From Chloroflexota bacterium (GTDB lineage Bacteria > Chloroflexota > UBA6077 > FW602-bin22 > CADDYW01): a stretch of 37,338 bases of DNA. Numbering within the stretch: the stretch's first letter is position 1; each line of letters begins with the position of its first letter. The notes beneath the pieces were generated by a model that saw only the letters and a program-made list of their open reading frames with translations, ran no database searches and was not told the origin of the DNA. Below, piece by piece: positions 7,653-17,255 of this stretch. The translations under genes were made by a program, and so were the position numbers. The DNA lies in NCBI GenBank assembly GCA_902810745.1, contig CADDYW010000038.1, forward strand, positions 1 to 37,338, read 5' to 3'.

Positions 7653-9545
7653 GTGCTCTCACTCGTGTGGCTCATTCCGATCCTGCCGTTCCTCGGCTTC
7701 GTGCTGCTCGCCATCGTCGGGCCGCGCCTCTCGCGAGCCTGGATCGCGTGGATTGGCGTCGGGTCGGTCGGGCTGTCAACCCTCGTCGCCGTGCTCGTGG
7801 CGATCGGCTTCGCGATTGCTCCGCCACAGCTTCAGACCTTCCGTCAGACTCTCTGGACCTGGATACGGGTGGGCGATTTCTCGCCCGGAATCGATTTTTA
7901 CCTGGATTCGCTCGCGCTCGTCATGGTACTGGTGGTCGCCGGTGTCAGCTTCGTCATCCACGTCTACTCAATCGGCTACATGCGCGATGAGGAGGGCTAC
8001 AGCCGGTTCTTTGCCTATATGAACCTGTTCGTGGGCTCGATGCTGACGCTGGTGCTTGCTGGCAACCTGCTGCTCCTCTACCTTGGCTGGGAGGGCGTCG
8101 GCCTCTGCAGCTACCTGCTTATCGGCTTCTGGTACCGCGATCCCGCCAACGGCCGCGCAGCGCGGAAGGCGTTCATCGTCACCCGTCTGGGCGACACGGC
8201 GATGATCATCGGCCTCTTCCTCCTGTTCACCAATCTCCGAACGCTAGACATCCAGGGAGTTCTGCAACAGGCGACACAGCACTGGACCGTTAGCTCGGGT
8301 ATCGCGGTTGTCGCCGCGGCGCTCCTGCTCGGGGGAGCGCTGGGGAAATCGGCTCAGCTTCCTCTCCAGGTCTGGCTTCCCGACGCGATGGCTGGCCCAA
8401 CGCCGGTGAGCGCGCTGATCCACGCGGCGACCATGGTGACCGCGGGGGTCTACCTGATTGCGCGCACACACGTCCTCTTCACGCTCGCGCCGGCCATCCA
8501 GCTCGTTGTCGCGATCATTGGCGCCGCTACTCTGCTGCTCGCGGGATTCAGTGCTCTCGTTCAATGGGATATCAAGCGCGCGCTGGCCTACTCGACGATC
8601 AGCCAGATCGGGTACATGTTCCTCGCGCTCGGCGTCGGGGCCTGGGGTGCAGCCATCTTCCACCTGATGACCCACGCGTTCTTCAAGGCCCTCCTCTTCA
8701 TGGCCGCGGGCGTCGTAATCCTGGGGCTCCATCACGAGCAGGATATGTCGCGCATGGGAGGACTGCGGAGAGAGTTTCCACTTGCCTTCTGGACTTTTCT
8801 GATCGGCTCCGCGTCGCTGGCCGCGCTCCCGCTGGTGACGGCCGGCTTCTACAGCAAGGATCTGATCCTCTGGGCGGCGTGGTCGTCGCCCCAGGGCAGC
8901 GTCTGGCTATGGCTGGCCGGCGCGGTGGGAGCGCTCCTGACCGCGCTCTACGCGTTCCGGATGGTCTTCTTGACCTTTTTTGGCGCGGAGAGGGAAGTCG
9001 GTCACTGGGAGCCTGGCGCCAGCATGCGCATCCCGCTGGTGGTGCTCGCGGCTCTTTCCATCGTCGGCGGGTTCGTCGAGCTGCCGGCTCCCTGGGGCAA
9101 CCTGCCCTTGTTCACACGGTTTCTCGGGGCGGTCCTCCCGGTTCCGGCCGAGGCGCGTGGCGGGCCGGGAGCTGAGCTCGCGCTCCAGATCGTCACCGCG
9201 GCGATCTCGATCGTTGGTATCTACCTGGCCTATCTCTTCTATCTCCGTCGGCCGCGTGCCGTCGAGTATCCCTCTCCGAGCGGCATCACTGGCGCCTTGA
9301 ATCGCTTCTGGATGGCGGGCTGGGGTTTCGATTGGCTGTATGATCGTGCCCTGATCGGGCCCTACACCTGGCTCGCGCACGCCGACCGGAACGACGTGAT
9401 CGACCTTCTGTACCAGGGGCTGAGCAGATTGCTGGCACTGGGATACCAGGGACTGCGTCAGACTCAGAACGGGCAGGTACGCTCGTATGCGCTGGGCATA
9501 GGAATCGGCGCGGTGATCATCGTGGTCGTGGTGGCACTCTCATGA
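7653..9545 (+). CDS. nuoL: NADH-quinone oxidoreductase subunit L
   Basis: This is the distal antiporter-like proton pump, which also carries the long lateral helix of complex I. The 630-residue protein has about 14-16 transmembrane helices. Key ionisable residues are present: E147 in LGWEGVGLCSYLL, K232 in ALGKSAQLPLQVWLPDAMAG, and K402 in GFYSKDLILWA. The final hydrophobic segment (about 612-629) fits the terminal anchor of the lateral helix. Length is close to E. coli NuoL (613). The start is GTG 7653. The stop overlaps the nuoM start by four bases (ATGA at 9542). Confidence 0.97.
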   Translation: MLSLVWLIPILPFLGFVLLAIVGPRLSRAWIAWIGVGSVGLSTLVAVLVAIGFAIAPPQLQTFRQTLWTWIRVGDFSPGIDFYLDSLALVMVLVVAGVSFVIHVYSIGYMRDEEGYSRFFAYMNLFVGSMLTLVLAGNLLLLYLGWEGVGLCSYLLIGFWYRDPANGRAARKAFIVTRLGDTAMIIGLFLLFTNLRTLDIQGVLQQATQHWTVSSGIAVVAAALLLGGALGKSAQLPLQVWLPDAMAGPTPVSALIHAATMVTAGVYLIARTHVLFTLAPAIQLVVAIIGAATLLLAGFSALVQWDIKRALAYSTISQIGYMFLALGVGAWGAAIFHLMTHAFFKALLFMAAGVVILGLHHEQDMSRMGGLRREFPLAFWTFLIGSASLAALPLVTAGFYSKDLILWAAWSSPQGSVWLWLAGAVGALLTALYAFRMVFLTFFGAEREVGHWEPGASMRIPLVVLAALSIVGGFVELPAPWGNLPLFTRFLGAVLPVPAEARGGPGAELALQIVTAAISIVGIYLAYLFYLRRPRAVEYPSPSGITGALNRFWMAGWGFDWLYDRALIGPYTWLAHADRNDVIDLLYQGLSRLLALGYQGLRQTQNGQVRSYALGIGIGAVIIVVVVALS

Positions 9546-11116
9546 TCCTGATCGCGCTCATCGTTATTCCCTTCGCGGGTGGCCTTCTCGCGTGGCTCGC
9601 CGAGCGTCAAAGCGTAATGGCGGCGCGGCTCGTCGCACTCGCGGCGGTGCTGATCGACCTGATGGTCGCGATGGTCGTCTGGGCCCAGCACCTTGGCGAA
9701 CTCGCGGTGGTGCGCTCGGGTCCGTGGCTGGTGACGTTCTATCAGCCTTGGATCCCTCAGGCTGGTATCCACCTCAACCTGGCGCTCGACGGACTGAGCC
9801 TCGTTCTGGTCGTTCTGACTGCTTTCCTCGGGGTCGTCGCCGTCGCCGTCTCCTGGAACGAGATCTCCCAGCGCGTCGGGCTCTTCCACTTCAATCTGCT
9901 GTGGGTGCTCGCCGCCACGACCGGCGTCTTCCTGGCGCTCGATCTCTTCCTCTTCTATTTCTTCTGGGAGATGATGCTGGTTCCCATGTTCTTCCTCATT
10001 GCCATCTGGGGCGAAGGCAATCGGGTAGCGGCGGCGATCAAGTTCTTCGTCTTTACCCAGGTCGGCGGTCTCCTCATGCTGGTTGCGATTCTGGGACTCT
10101 ACATCACTCATGGTCAGGCCAGTGGATCCTACACGTTCGACTACCTCCAGCTCCTTGGCACGCAAACGTCGCCGTCCCTGGCCATCTGGCTCATGCTCGG
10201 CTTCTTCATCGCTTTCGCGGTGAAGGTTCCGCTCGTTCCCATTCACAGCTGGCTGCCCGATGCCTACACGAGCGCGCCGGTCGCGGGGACGATCATCCTC
10301 GCGGGCCTCATGGCCAAGACCGGCATCTACGGGATCCTGCGGTTTGTGATTCCGCTGTTCCCGGCCGCTGCGGCGGCGTTCGCGCCCGTCGCGATGGCGC
10401 TCGCGGTCATCGGCGTGCTCTACGGGGCGGTTGTCGCTTTTTCCCAGGCCGACGCCAAGCGCCTCGTCGCGTACGCGAGCTTGAGCCACGTCGGGCTGAT
10501 CACACTCGGGGTCTTCGCCTGGACGCAGCTAGCTCTCCAGGGAGTCGTCCTGCAGATGGTGTGTCACGGGATCGTCGTCGCAGCGCTCTTCCTGCTGGTC
10601 GGCGCGATCGAGGCGCGCATTCGTACGCGCGACCTGGCCCAGATGCAGGGCCTGTGGTCGACCACGCCGCGGCTGGGCGCGATATCCTTGCTTTTTGCGC
10701 TGGCGCTGCTCGGTCTCCCCGGTCTGGGCACCTTTGTCGGCGAATTTCTGGTCCTGCTCGGGACATACGCTGTCCGCTCGGTTTTCGCGATCATCGCTGC
10801 GCTCGGCATCGTCCTGACCACGATCTACGCGCTGTGGCTGGTCCAGCGCGCGTTCCAGGGCGTCCAGGTCGAAGGCCGTGAGCTGCCGGATCTTTCCCGA
10901 CGCGAGCTGCTGCTGTCCGCCGTGCTGATCGTCGTCATCGTCTGGCTCGGCCTCTATCCGCAGCCGGTTCTCGATACCGCCAGTCAGTCACTCGAGAACC
11001 TTCGCACGAGCGTCGCGACATCCTACGTTGCCAACGTCTCGCCAGCCCGGAGCGTAGCCTGGCTGGAATCGAGCGGAGCCGTCCAGATGGCTCTCTTCCA
11101 AGGTGGTCGGCAATGA
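9542..11116 (+). CDS. nuoM: NADH-quinone oxidoreductase subunit M
   Basis: This is the central antiporter-like proton-pumping subunit. The 524-residue, 14-helix protein keeps the charged residues of the proton path: E143 in FFWEMMLVPMF, K228 in FAVKVPLVPIHSWLPDA, and K259 in GLMAKTGIYGILR. The region around LVAYASLSHVGLITLG is typical of the broken-helix part. Length is close to E. coli NuoM (509). The ATGA overlap with nuoL and another with nuoN at 11113 indicate coupled translation. Confidence 0.97.
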   Translation: MILIALIVIPFAGGLLAWLAERQSVMAARLVALAAVLIDLMVAMVVWAQHLGELAVVRSGPWLVTFYQPWIPQAGIHLNLALDGLSLVLVVLTAFLGVVAVAVSWNEISQRVGLFHFNLLWVLAATTGVFLALDLFLFYFFWEMMLVPMFFLIAIWGEGNRVAAAIKFFVFTQVGGLLMLVAILGLYITHGQASGSYTFDYLQLLGTQTSPSLAIWLMLGFFIAFAVKVPLVPIHSWLPDAYTSAPVAGTIILAGLMAKTGIYGILRFVIPLFPAAAAAFAPVAMALAVIGVLYGAVVAFSQADAKRLVAYASLSHVGLITLGVFAWTQLALQGVVLQMVCHGIVVAALFLLVGAIEARIRTRDLAQMQGLWSTTPRLGAISLLFALALLGLPGLGTFVGEFLVLLGTYAVRSVFAIIAALGIVLTTIYALWLVQRAFQGVQVEGRELPDLSRRELLLSAVLIVVIVWLGLYPQPVLDTASQSLENLRTSVATSYVANVSPARSVAWLESSGAVQMALFQGGRQ

Positions 11117-12549
11117 CGATCAACCAGCTCGAGTCGCTGCTGCCTTTGATGATTCTGGCCCTGGCCACGGTCGTCGTGATGCTCGCGATCGCGGTGCGGC
11201 GCGATCATCGGCTGACGGTCGCGCTGACGCTGCTGGGCCTGCTCGTTGCGTTCGTGACCCTCCTGGTGGCGGGCCCATCCGCAACCGGCGCGGTGACGCC
11301 ACTGTTGACGCTCGACGCGTTCGCCCGCTTCTTCATCGGTCTGGATCTCATCACCAGCTTCGCGGTGGCAATGCTCTCCTACCGCTACCTGGAGCTCCAC
11401 GCGGAGAACCGAGACGAGCTTTACATCCTTCTCCTGCTCGCCACGCTGGGTTCAGCGGTGCTCGTCGCCGCCAGCCACTTCGCGTCTTTCTTCCTTGGCC
11501 TGGAGATCCTCAGCGTGTCGCTGTACGCGCTGCTCGGCTATCAGCGAAGCCGCGCGGGCAGTGTCGAGGCTGCTGTCAAGTACCTGATCCTGGCCGCGAC
11601 GTCCGGGGCATTCCTGCTCTTCGGCCTGGCGCTCGTCTACGCCGACTCGGGAACGATGGAGTTCGCGCGCCTCGCCACGCTCCAGCCGACGGCGCGCAGT
11701 CCTCTGTTGCTGGTCGGGATGGGAATGGCCGTGATTGGCATCGGCTACAAGCTCGGAGTTGTGCCATTTCACCTCTGGACGCCGGACGTCTACGAGGGGG
11801 CACCGGCGCCAGTCGTCGCGTTCATCGCAACGGTCTCGAAGGCGAGCATGTTCGCGCTGCTCTTGAGATTGTTCACCCACGTCGGTCTCACGTCCACGGC
11901 GCCGCTCTTCGTGGTGTTCGTGGCAATCGCGATCGCGTCGATGCTCGCGGGCAACCTGCTGGGCATGCTCCAGGCGAATGTCAAGCGCGTTCTCGCCTAC
12001 TCGTCGATCGCCCATATGGGCTACCTTCTGGTCGCCTTTCTCGCCGGAGGCGCCCTGGGAATCGCGGCGGCGACCTTCTACCTCGTAACATACGTGGCGG
12101 CGACGCTCGGGGCTTTCGCGGTGATCACCGTCGTCTCCGACGCTGGCCGCGACGCAGATAGCCTGGAAGATTACCGAGGCCTGTTCTGGCAGCACCCGTG
12201 GCTCGCCACCGCGTTCACGATTGCCTTGCTCTCTCTGGCGGGTATTCCGCTGACGGGAGGGTTCATCGGAAAGTTCTACCTGGTCGACGCGGGCATCGGC
12301 GCGTCGCTCTGGGCGCTGGTGGTCATCCTGGTCCTGTCGAGCGTCGTCGGCCTGTTTTACTACCTGCGGGTCGCGATCCCGATGTTCAGCCAGCCGGCCG
12401 GTGGGACTCAGCGCAAGATTCCAGTTCCGGCGTCGTCAGGGGGCGCCTCGTGGGTCTTGGCGGCCGTCGCGATCATCGTCGTCGTGCTTGGCGTGTTCCC
12501 CTCGCCGGTCTTACAGATAGTACAGGCCGCCGTGGCCGGACTCGCGTGA
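11113..12549 (+). CDS. nuoN: NADH-quinone oxidoreductase subunit N
   Basis: This is the proximal antiporter-like proton-pumping subunit. The 478-residue, roughly 14-helix protein has E131 in GLEILSVSLYALLGY, K213 in GYKLGVVPFHLWTPDVYEGA and the later lysine in ATVSKASMFALLLR, all family landmarks. LAYSSIAHMGYLLVAF marks the conserved broken-helix region. Length matches E. coli NuoN (about 485). In the usual operon nuoN is last; here nuoA follows after only 27 bp, which is the junction created by the permuted order. Confidence 0.97.
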   Translation: MTINQLESLLPLMILALATVVVMLAIAVRRDHRLTVALTLLGLLVAFVTLLVAGPSATGAVTPLLTLDAFARFFIGLDLITSFAVAMLSYRYLELHAENRDELYILLLLATLGSAVLVAASHFASFFLGLEILSVSLYALLGYQRSRAGSVEAAVKYLILAATSGAFLLFGLALVYADSGTMEFARLATLQPTARSPLLLVGMGMAVIGIGYKLGVVPFHLWTPDVYEGAPAPVVAFIATVSKASMFALLLRLFTHVGLTSTAPLFVVFVAIAIASMLAGNLLGMLQANVKRVLAYSSIAHMGYLLVAFLAGGALGIAAATFYLVTYVAATLGAFAVITVVSDAGRDADSLEDYRGLFWQHPWLATAFTIALLSLAGIPLTGGFIGKFYLVDAGIGASLWALVVILVLSSVVGLFYYLRVAIPMFSQPAGGTQRKIPVPASSGGASWVLAAVAIIVVVLGVFPSPVLQIVQAAVAGLA

Positions 12550-12576
12550 TCGATGCTGTCGAGGAGATGAGGAACC

Positions 12577-12975
12577 ATGCCTGAGAGCCAGCCAGCCCTT
12601 CTCTGGCCCCTGGTCGTCTACGTCGTGCTCGTGCTCCTCGTGGTGTCGGGGATGCTCGGCCTGTCGTACGTGCTGGGTCAGCGCCACCAGGAGCCAGAGA
12701 CCGGTCAGCCGTACGAGTCGGGCATTGTCGCGACCGGTTCGGTACACGTCCGGGTGGGCGTCCGGTTTTACCTGATCGCGGCGTTTTTCGTCATCTTCGA
12801 TCTCGAATCCGCGTTCATCTTCGCCTGGGCGATCGCAGTTCGCCAGGCCGGCTGGCTCGGTTTCGTCGAGATCTGCATCTTTGTCGGCGTTCTGGTTGCC
12901 GGCCTGGTCTATCTCTGGCGATTGGGCGCCCTCGACGCGGGGACCCGCCGCGAGCGGCGTCCGACGCTACGCTAG
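12577..12975 (+). CDS. nuoA: NADH-quinone oxidoreductase subunit A
   Basis: This three-helix membrane subunit lies at the quinone-site interface with NuoH and NuoJ. The 132-residue protein has the signature [20 protein letters not shown], including the conserved FDxE acidic pair. The loop before it reads [11 protein letters not shown]. Many bacterial and mitochondrial homologues have Cys in this loop (ECG), whereas E. coli NuoA has Ser (ESG) as here. The C-terminal [20 protein letters not shown] followed by RLGALD is also close to the E. coli protein. Start ATG 12577 follows GAGGAGATGAGGA. nuoB starts 19 bp downstream. Confidence 0.96.
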   Translation: MPESQPALLWPLVVYVVLVLLVVSGMLGLSYVLGQRHQEPETGQPYESGIVATGSVHVRVGVRFYLIAAFFVIFDLESAFIFAWAIAVRQAGWLGFVEICIFVGVLVAGLVYLWRLGALDAGTRRERRPTLR

Positions 12976-12994
12976 CGGGGAGGATATCGGAGAC

Positions 12995-13633
12995 ATGCGC
13001 TTCTGGTTGACTCGACCGGGTGATCCCCCGTCGGCAAGGCAGGAGATCGAGTCCTATGAGCAATCGGCACGGCGGGTCGTTCTCTTGTCCCGGCTTCAGG
13101 ACCTTCTGGCGTGGGGACGTAAGAACTCGATCTGGCCCTTCAACTTTGGCCTTTCGTGCTGCTACGTCGAGATGGCGACGAGCATCACGAGCAAATACGA
13201 CATTGCGCGCTTCGGCGCTGAAGTGATTCGCGGCTCGCCGCGCGAGGCGGACGTCATCGTGATCGCGGGCACGGTCTTCATCAAGATGGCACCGATCATC
13301 CGGCGGCTCTACGAGCAGATGATGGAGCCGCGCTGGGTGATCTCGATGGGCTCGTGCGCCAACTCCGGCGGGATGTATGACATCTATAGCGTCGTCCAGG
13401 GCGTCGATAAGTTTCTGCCCGTAGACGTCTACGTCCCCGGCTGCCCTCCCCGACCTGAGGCCTTCATGCAGGGGCTACTTCTTCTTCAAAAGGCCGTCGG
13501 CACCGAGAAGCGGCCTTTGAGCTGGATGATTGGCCCGCAAGGGGTCGTCGAGATGCCGATGCCCGCGGAGCGCGACCTGAGGCGCCTGGAGAGGCAGCGA
13601 GCCACGACGCTGCGTTCGCCCGACGAGGTCTAG
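12995..13633 (+). CDS. nuoB: NADH-quinone oxidoreductase subunit B
   Basis: This subunit binds the terminal cluster N2, which reduces quinone. The 212-residue protein has all four ligands: the tandem pair C55-C56 in [11 protein letters not shown]121 in [13 protein letters not shown] and C150 in [11 protein letters not shown]. Its ending TLRSPDEV and the block WGRKNSIWP closely resemble the E. coli protein, unlike the shorter NuoB of many other phyla. The open frame extends to 12881 inside nuoA, but ATG 12995 is preceded by GGGGAGG at 12977-12983 and gives the expected length. Confidence 0.96.
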   Translation: MRFWLTRPGDPPSARQEIESYEQSARRVVLLSRLQDLLAWGRKNSIWPFNFGLSCCYVEMATSITSKYDIARFGAEVIRGSPREADVIVIAGTVFIKMAPIIRRLYEQMMEPRWVISMGSCANSGGMYDIYSVVQGVDKFLPVDVYVPGCPPRPEAFMQGLLLLQKAVGTEKRPLSWMIGPQGVVEMPMPAERDLRRLERQRATTLRSPDEV

Positions 13634-13696
13634 CGACCGTCCGGCGTGCAGCTGTAGGTTTTGGGACGAACACGAGCTAAGCGGCAGGCAGGTAAG

Positions 13697-15481
13697 ATGC
13701 AGCCATCGGTACCGTCGGGTCCAGCAGTTCCGAGCGAAACACAGCCGAATGTCGTGCAGGAGCTGCGCGATCGATTCGGCGAGGGAATCCTCGCGCAGCA
13801 GACCACGTCAGACGAGATTCCGACCGCCTGGGTGGCGCCGACGAGCCTGCGTGGCATCCTGCAGTACCTCAAGACAAGGCCAGACGGAGCGTTCCAGACG
13901 CTGTACGACCTGACGGCGATCGACGAGCGCACGCGAACGCACCGCGACGGCCAGCCCGCGAGTACGTTCACTGTCGTCTATCACCTGCTGTCGTACACCC
14001 TGAACCAGGACGTGCGACTGAAGGTACCGCTCCTCGGCGAGACGCCGTTGGTGCCGAGCATCGTCGGCATCTGGCCGTCGGCGAACTGGTACGAGCGCGA
14101 GGTCTGGGACCTGTTTGGGATCACGTTCGAGGGCCATCCCCACCTCAGGCGCCTGATCATGCCGCCGACCTGGCAAGGGCATCCTTTGCGCAAAGATCAC
14201 CCGGCGCGCGCGACGGAGATGGGACCGTTTCAGCTACCCGAGGAAAAGGCCCTGGTCGAGCAGGAGGCGCTGCGGTTCCGACCGGAAGACTGGGGAATGA
14301 CCCCCCACGGTGAGAGCAGCGACTACATCTTCCTCAACGTCGGTCCGCAGCACCCCGGCACCCACGGCGTCCTCCGCATCGCGCTTCAGCTCGACGGCGA
14401 GGAGATCGTGGATGCGATTCCGGATATCGGCTATCACCACCGGGGCGCCGAGAAGATGGGTGAGCGGCAGTCCTGGCACACCTACATCCCCTACACCGAT
14501 CGCGTGGATTACCTTGGCGGCGTGATGAACAACTTCCCTTATCTCCTCGCGGTGGAGAAGCTGGCCGGCATCGAGGTACCGGACCGCGCCAAGGTGATTC
14601 GCATCATGATGTCCGAGCTTTTCCGCCTGGCGAGCCACCTGGTGTGGTACGGGACGTTTGCGCAGGACGTCGGCGCGCTGTCGCCAGTGTTCTACATGTT
14701 TTCCGACCGCGAGCGCATCTTCGAGATCGTGGAAGCGGTCTGTGGCGGCCGGATGCACCCGAACTGGTTTCGTATCGGCGGTGTTGCCCAGGATCTGCCG
14801 AATGGCTGGGACCGGCTGGTGCGCGAGTTTATCCGGTACCTACCTCGACGGCTCGACGAGTACGATCGCATGGTGATGCGGAACAGTATTTTCAAGGCGC
14901 GCACCGTGGGTATCGGCAGCTACACCCTCGCGGATGCGCTCGAGTGGGGCGTGACCGGTCCAGGGCTGCGCGCGTGCGGGCTGGAGTGGGATTTCCGAAA
15001 ACAGCGGCCGTACGGAGGCTACGATCAGTTCGAGTTCGAGATCCCTACGGCCAAGCGGGGCGATTGCTACGACCGGGCGCTCGTCCGCGTCGAGGAGATG
15101 CGCCAGAGCCTGCGAATAATCGAGCAATGCCTGAACAACATGCCACCTGGCCCGTACAAGTCCGATCATCCACTGGCGACGCCGCCGCTCAAAGAGAGGA
15201 CGATGCACGACATCGAGACTTTGATCACCCACTTTCTCGGCGTGAGCTGGGGACCGGTGATCCCGCCGGGCGAGGCGGCGTGCGGCGTCGAAGCGACCAA
15301 GGGCAATAATACCTACTACCTGATCAGCGATGGCAGCACGATCCCGTACCGGGTCCGTATCCGCACACCGTCGTTCCCACACCTGCAGATGCTGCCGCTG
15401 ATTAGCCGGGGGTACGGTATCCCCGATCTTCTGGCGATTCTGGGAAGCATCGACTACGTTCTGGCTGACGTCGATCGTTGA
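13697..15481 (+). CDS. nuoCD: NADH-quinone oxidoreductase fused subunit C/D
   Basis: This is the quinone-site module as one polypeptide. About residues 1-190 are the NuoC (30 kDa) domain, with [20 protein letters not shown] and the [20 protein letters not shown] region near its end. From about residue 208 comes the NuoD (49 kDa) domain, beginning [18 protein letters not shown] and containing [12 protein letters not shown] and, at its C-terminus, [12 protein letters not shown]. The 594-residue length matches the E. coli NuoCD fusion (about 600). Many bacteria outside the Gammaproteobacteria keep nuoC and nuoD separate. ATG 13697 after AGGTAAG is preferred over TTG 13661 in the same frame. Confidence 0.95.
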   Translation: MQPSVPSGPAVPSETQPNVVQELRDRFGEGILAQQTTSDEIPTAWVAPTSLRGILQYLKTRPDGAFQTLYDLTAIDERTRTHRDGQPASTFTVVYHLLSYTLNQDVRLKVPLLGETPLVPSIVGIWPSANWYEREVWDLFGITFEGHPHLRRLIMPPTWQGHPLRKDHPARATEMGPFQLPEEKALVEQEALRFRPEDWGMTPHGESSDYIFLNVGPQHPGTHGVLRIALQLDGEEIVDAIPDIGYHHRGAEKMGERQSWHTYIPYTDRVDYLGGVMNNFPYLLAVEKLAGIEVPDRAKVIRIMMSELFRLASHLVWYGTFAQDVGALSPVFYMFSDRERIFEIVEAVCGGRMHPNWFRIGGVAQDLPNGWDRLVREFIRYLPRRLDEYDRMVMRNSIFKARTVGIGSYTLADALEWGVTGPGLRACGLEWDFRKQRPYGGYDQFEFEIPTAKRGDCYDRALVRVEEMRQSLRIIEQCLNNMPPGPYKSDHPLATPPLKERTMHDIETLITHFLGVSWGPVIPPGEAACGVEATKGNNTYYLISDGSTIPYRVRIRTPSFPHLQMLPLISRGYGIPDLLAILGSIDYVLADVDR

Positions 15482-15495
15482 GAGGGACTAGCAGC

Positions 15496-15960
15496 GTGTT
15501 GAGCGACGAAGAGAGGCGTGAGATCGAGGCCGAGTTCCCGCGTTATCAGACCAAACGTGCCGTCAGCATCGACGCGATGAAGATCGTCCAGCGCCACCGC
15601 GGCTGGGTGTCCGACGAGGCGCTTCGGGACATCGCCGAGCTGCTCGACATGACCACGGACGAGCTGGAAGGCCTCGCAACGTTCTATCCCATGATTTATC
15701 GGGAGCCGGTGGGAAAGCACGTCGTCTTGTACTGCGACAGCATCAGCTGCTGGATCATGGGATGCGATCGTGTGCGCGAGCACCTCGAGATGCGCCTCGG
15801 CGTGAAACCGGGTGAAACCACGCCCGACGGACGATTCACTCTCTTGCCAATCGTTTGTCTCGGAGCGTGCGATCACGCGCCGGTGATGATGGTCGACGAC
15901 GATCTGTATCGCGACCTCGAGCCGCTGCAGATCGACGACATCCTCACGCGGTACGCGTAG
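15496..15960 (+). CDS. nuoE: NADH-quinone oxidoreductase subunit E
   Basis: This subunit of the NADH dehydrogenase module carries the [2Fe-2S] cluster N1a. The 154-residue thioredoxin-like ferredoxin has its four ligands at C80, C85, C121 and C125 (YCDSISC and VCLGAC). The helical N-terminal part has the usual LEGLATFYPMIYREPVGKH segment. GTG 15496 is preferred over TTG 15478, which overlaps nuoCD, and over TTG 15499, because AGAGGG lies at 15481-15486 with good spacing. nuoF starts 11 bp after the stop. Confidence 0.93.
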   Translation: MLSDEERREIEAEFPRYQTKRAVSIDAMKIVQRHRGWVSDEALRDIAELLDMTTDELEGLATFYPMIYREPVGKHVVLYCDSISCWIMGCDRVREHLEMRLGVKPGETTPDGRFTLLPIVCLGACDHAPVMMVDDDLYRDLEPLQIDDILTRYA

Positions 15961-15971
15961 GAGGCATCCGG

Positions 15972-17252
15972 ATGGAGCACACAGAGCAACCGCTTACCCG
16001 GCTGATCCGTCCGGGCGAAGAGCCCCTGGACATCGAGCAGTACGAGCGAGCGGGTGGGTACCAGGCAGTCCGGAAGGCGCTGGGCATGGCGCCAGCGGAC
16101 GTCATTACGATCGTGAAGGACTCGAATCTGCGCGGCCGTGGTGGGGCTGGCTTCCCGACGGGCTTGAAGTGGAGTCTCGTACCGGCCGGACCGGACGCGC
16201 CGCGTCCTAAGTACTTCGTCGCGAACGCCGATGAGATGGAGCCGGGCACCTTCAAAGACCGGTTCCTGCTCGAGGGCAATCCGCACCAGCTGATCGAGGG
16301 GATCATCGTCGGCGCGTACGCGATCGAGGCCGAGGTCGCGTACATCTTCCTCCGCTGGGCCTACAAGCTCGCGGCGCAGCGGCTGGAGAAAGCTATTGCC
16401 GAAGCCTACGCGCATCACTATCTCGGCAAGAATATCCTGGGATCCGGGTTCAATCTCGATCTGTACCTGCACGTGAGCGCGGGCCGCTACATGTGCGGTG
16501 AGGAGACCGGGCTGCTGAACGCGCTCGAAGGGAAGCGAGCAAATCCACGTTCCAAGCCGCCCCATCCGGTCGTCAGCGGCCTCTGGGGAAAACCGACCGT
16601 GATCAACAATGTCGAGACGGTGAGCAACGTCCGCCACATCATCAATAACGGAGCGGAATGGTTCAAGGGGTTAAGCCGTAGCGCAGATGGCGGGACCAAG
16701 CTGTACGGGGTCAGCGGGAAGGTGAAGAGGCCCGGGCTGTGGGAGCTGCCGATGGGAACCACCGTTCGGGAGATCCTGGAAGAATACGCGGGCGGTATGC
16801 GCGATGGCCTCGAGCTGCGCGGATTCCTGCCCGGCGGTGCGTCGACTGACTTCCTGACGCCCGAGCACCTCGACATCCCCATGGACTACGACTCGATCCA
16901 GAAGGCGGGAAGCCGCCTGGGGACGGGCCTGATGATCGTGCTCGACGACCAGACGTGCCCGGTCGGGATGACGCTCAACCTCGAGCACTTCTTCGCCCAG
17001 GAGTCTTGCGGCTGGTGCACGCCGTGCTGGGCGGGCCTGCAGTGGACCGAGCGTCTCCTTCAGGGACTCGAAAACGGGGATGGACGGCCGGAAGACCTGG
17101 ATCGGCTGGCGATGCATACGCGAATGCTCCGACCGGGCAACACGTTCTGTCCGCTGGCTCCGGGCGCGATGGAGCCTCTCCAGAGCGCCCTCCGGTACTT
17201 CAGAGACGATTTCGAGCGACACGTCAGCGAGAAGCGATGCCCCTGGAGATAA
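15972..17252 (+). CDS. nuoF: NADH-quinone oxidoreductase subunit F
   Basis: This NADH-oxidising subunit holds FMN and cluster N3. The 426-residue protein shows the glycine-rich nucleotide site RGRGGAGFPTGLKW, the FMN/NADH-site segment ADEMEPGTFKDRFLLEG, and the N3 ligands C346, C349, C352 and C393 (SCGWCTPC and FCPLAPGA). Length is close to E. coli NuoF (445). The open frame runs back to 15855 inside nuoE, but ATG 15972 has AGGAGG immediately upstream, overlapping the nuoE stop. nuoG follows after 3 bp. Confidence 0.96.
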   Translation: MEHTEQPLTRLIRPGEEPLDIEQYERAGGYQAVRKALGMAPADVITIVKDSNLRGRGGAGFPTGLKWSLVPAGPDAPRPKYFVANADEMEPGTFKDRFLLEGNPHQLIEGIIVGAYAIEAEVAYIFLRWAYKLAAQRLEKAIAEAYAHHYLGKNILGSGFNLDLYLHVSAGRYMCGEETGLLNALEGKRANPRSKPPHPVVSGLWGKPTVINNVETVSNVRHIINNGAEWFKGLSRSADGGTKLYGVSGKVKRPGLWELPMGTTVREILEEYAGGMRDGLELRGFLPGGASTDFLTPEHLDIPMDYDSIQKAGSRLGTGLMIVLDDQTCPVGMTLNLEHFFAQESCGWCTPCWAGLQWTERLLQGLENGDGRPEDLDRLAMHTRMLRPGNTFCPLAPGAMEPLQSALRYFRDDFERHVSEKRCPWR

Positions 17253-17255
17253 GCC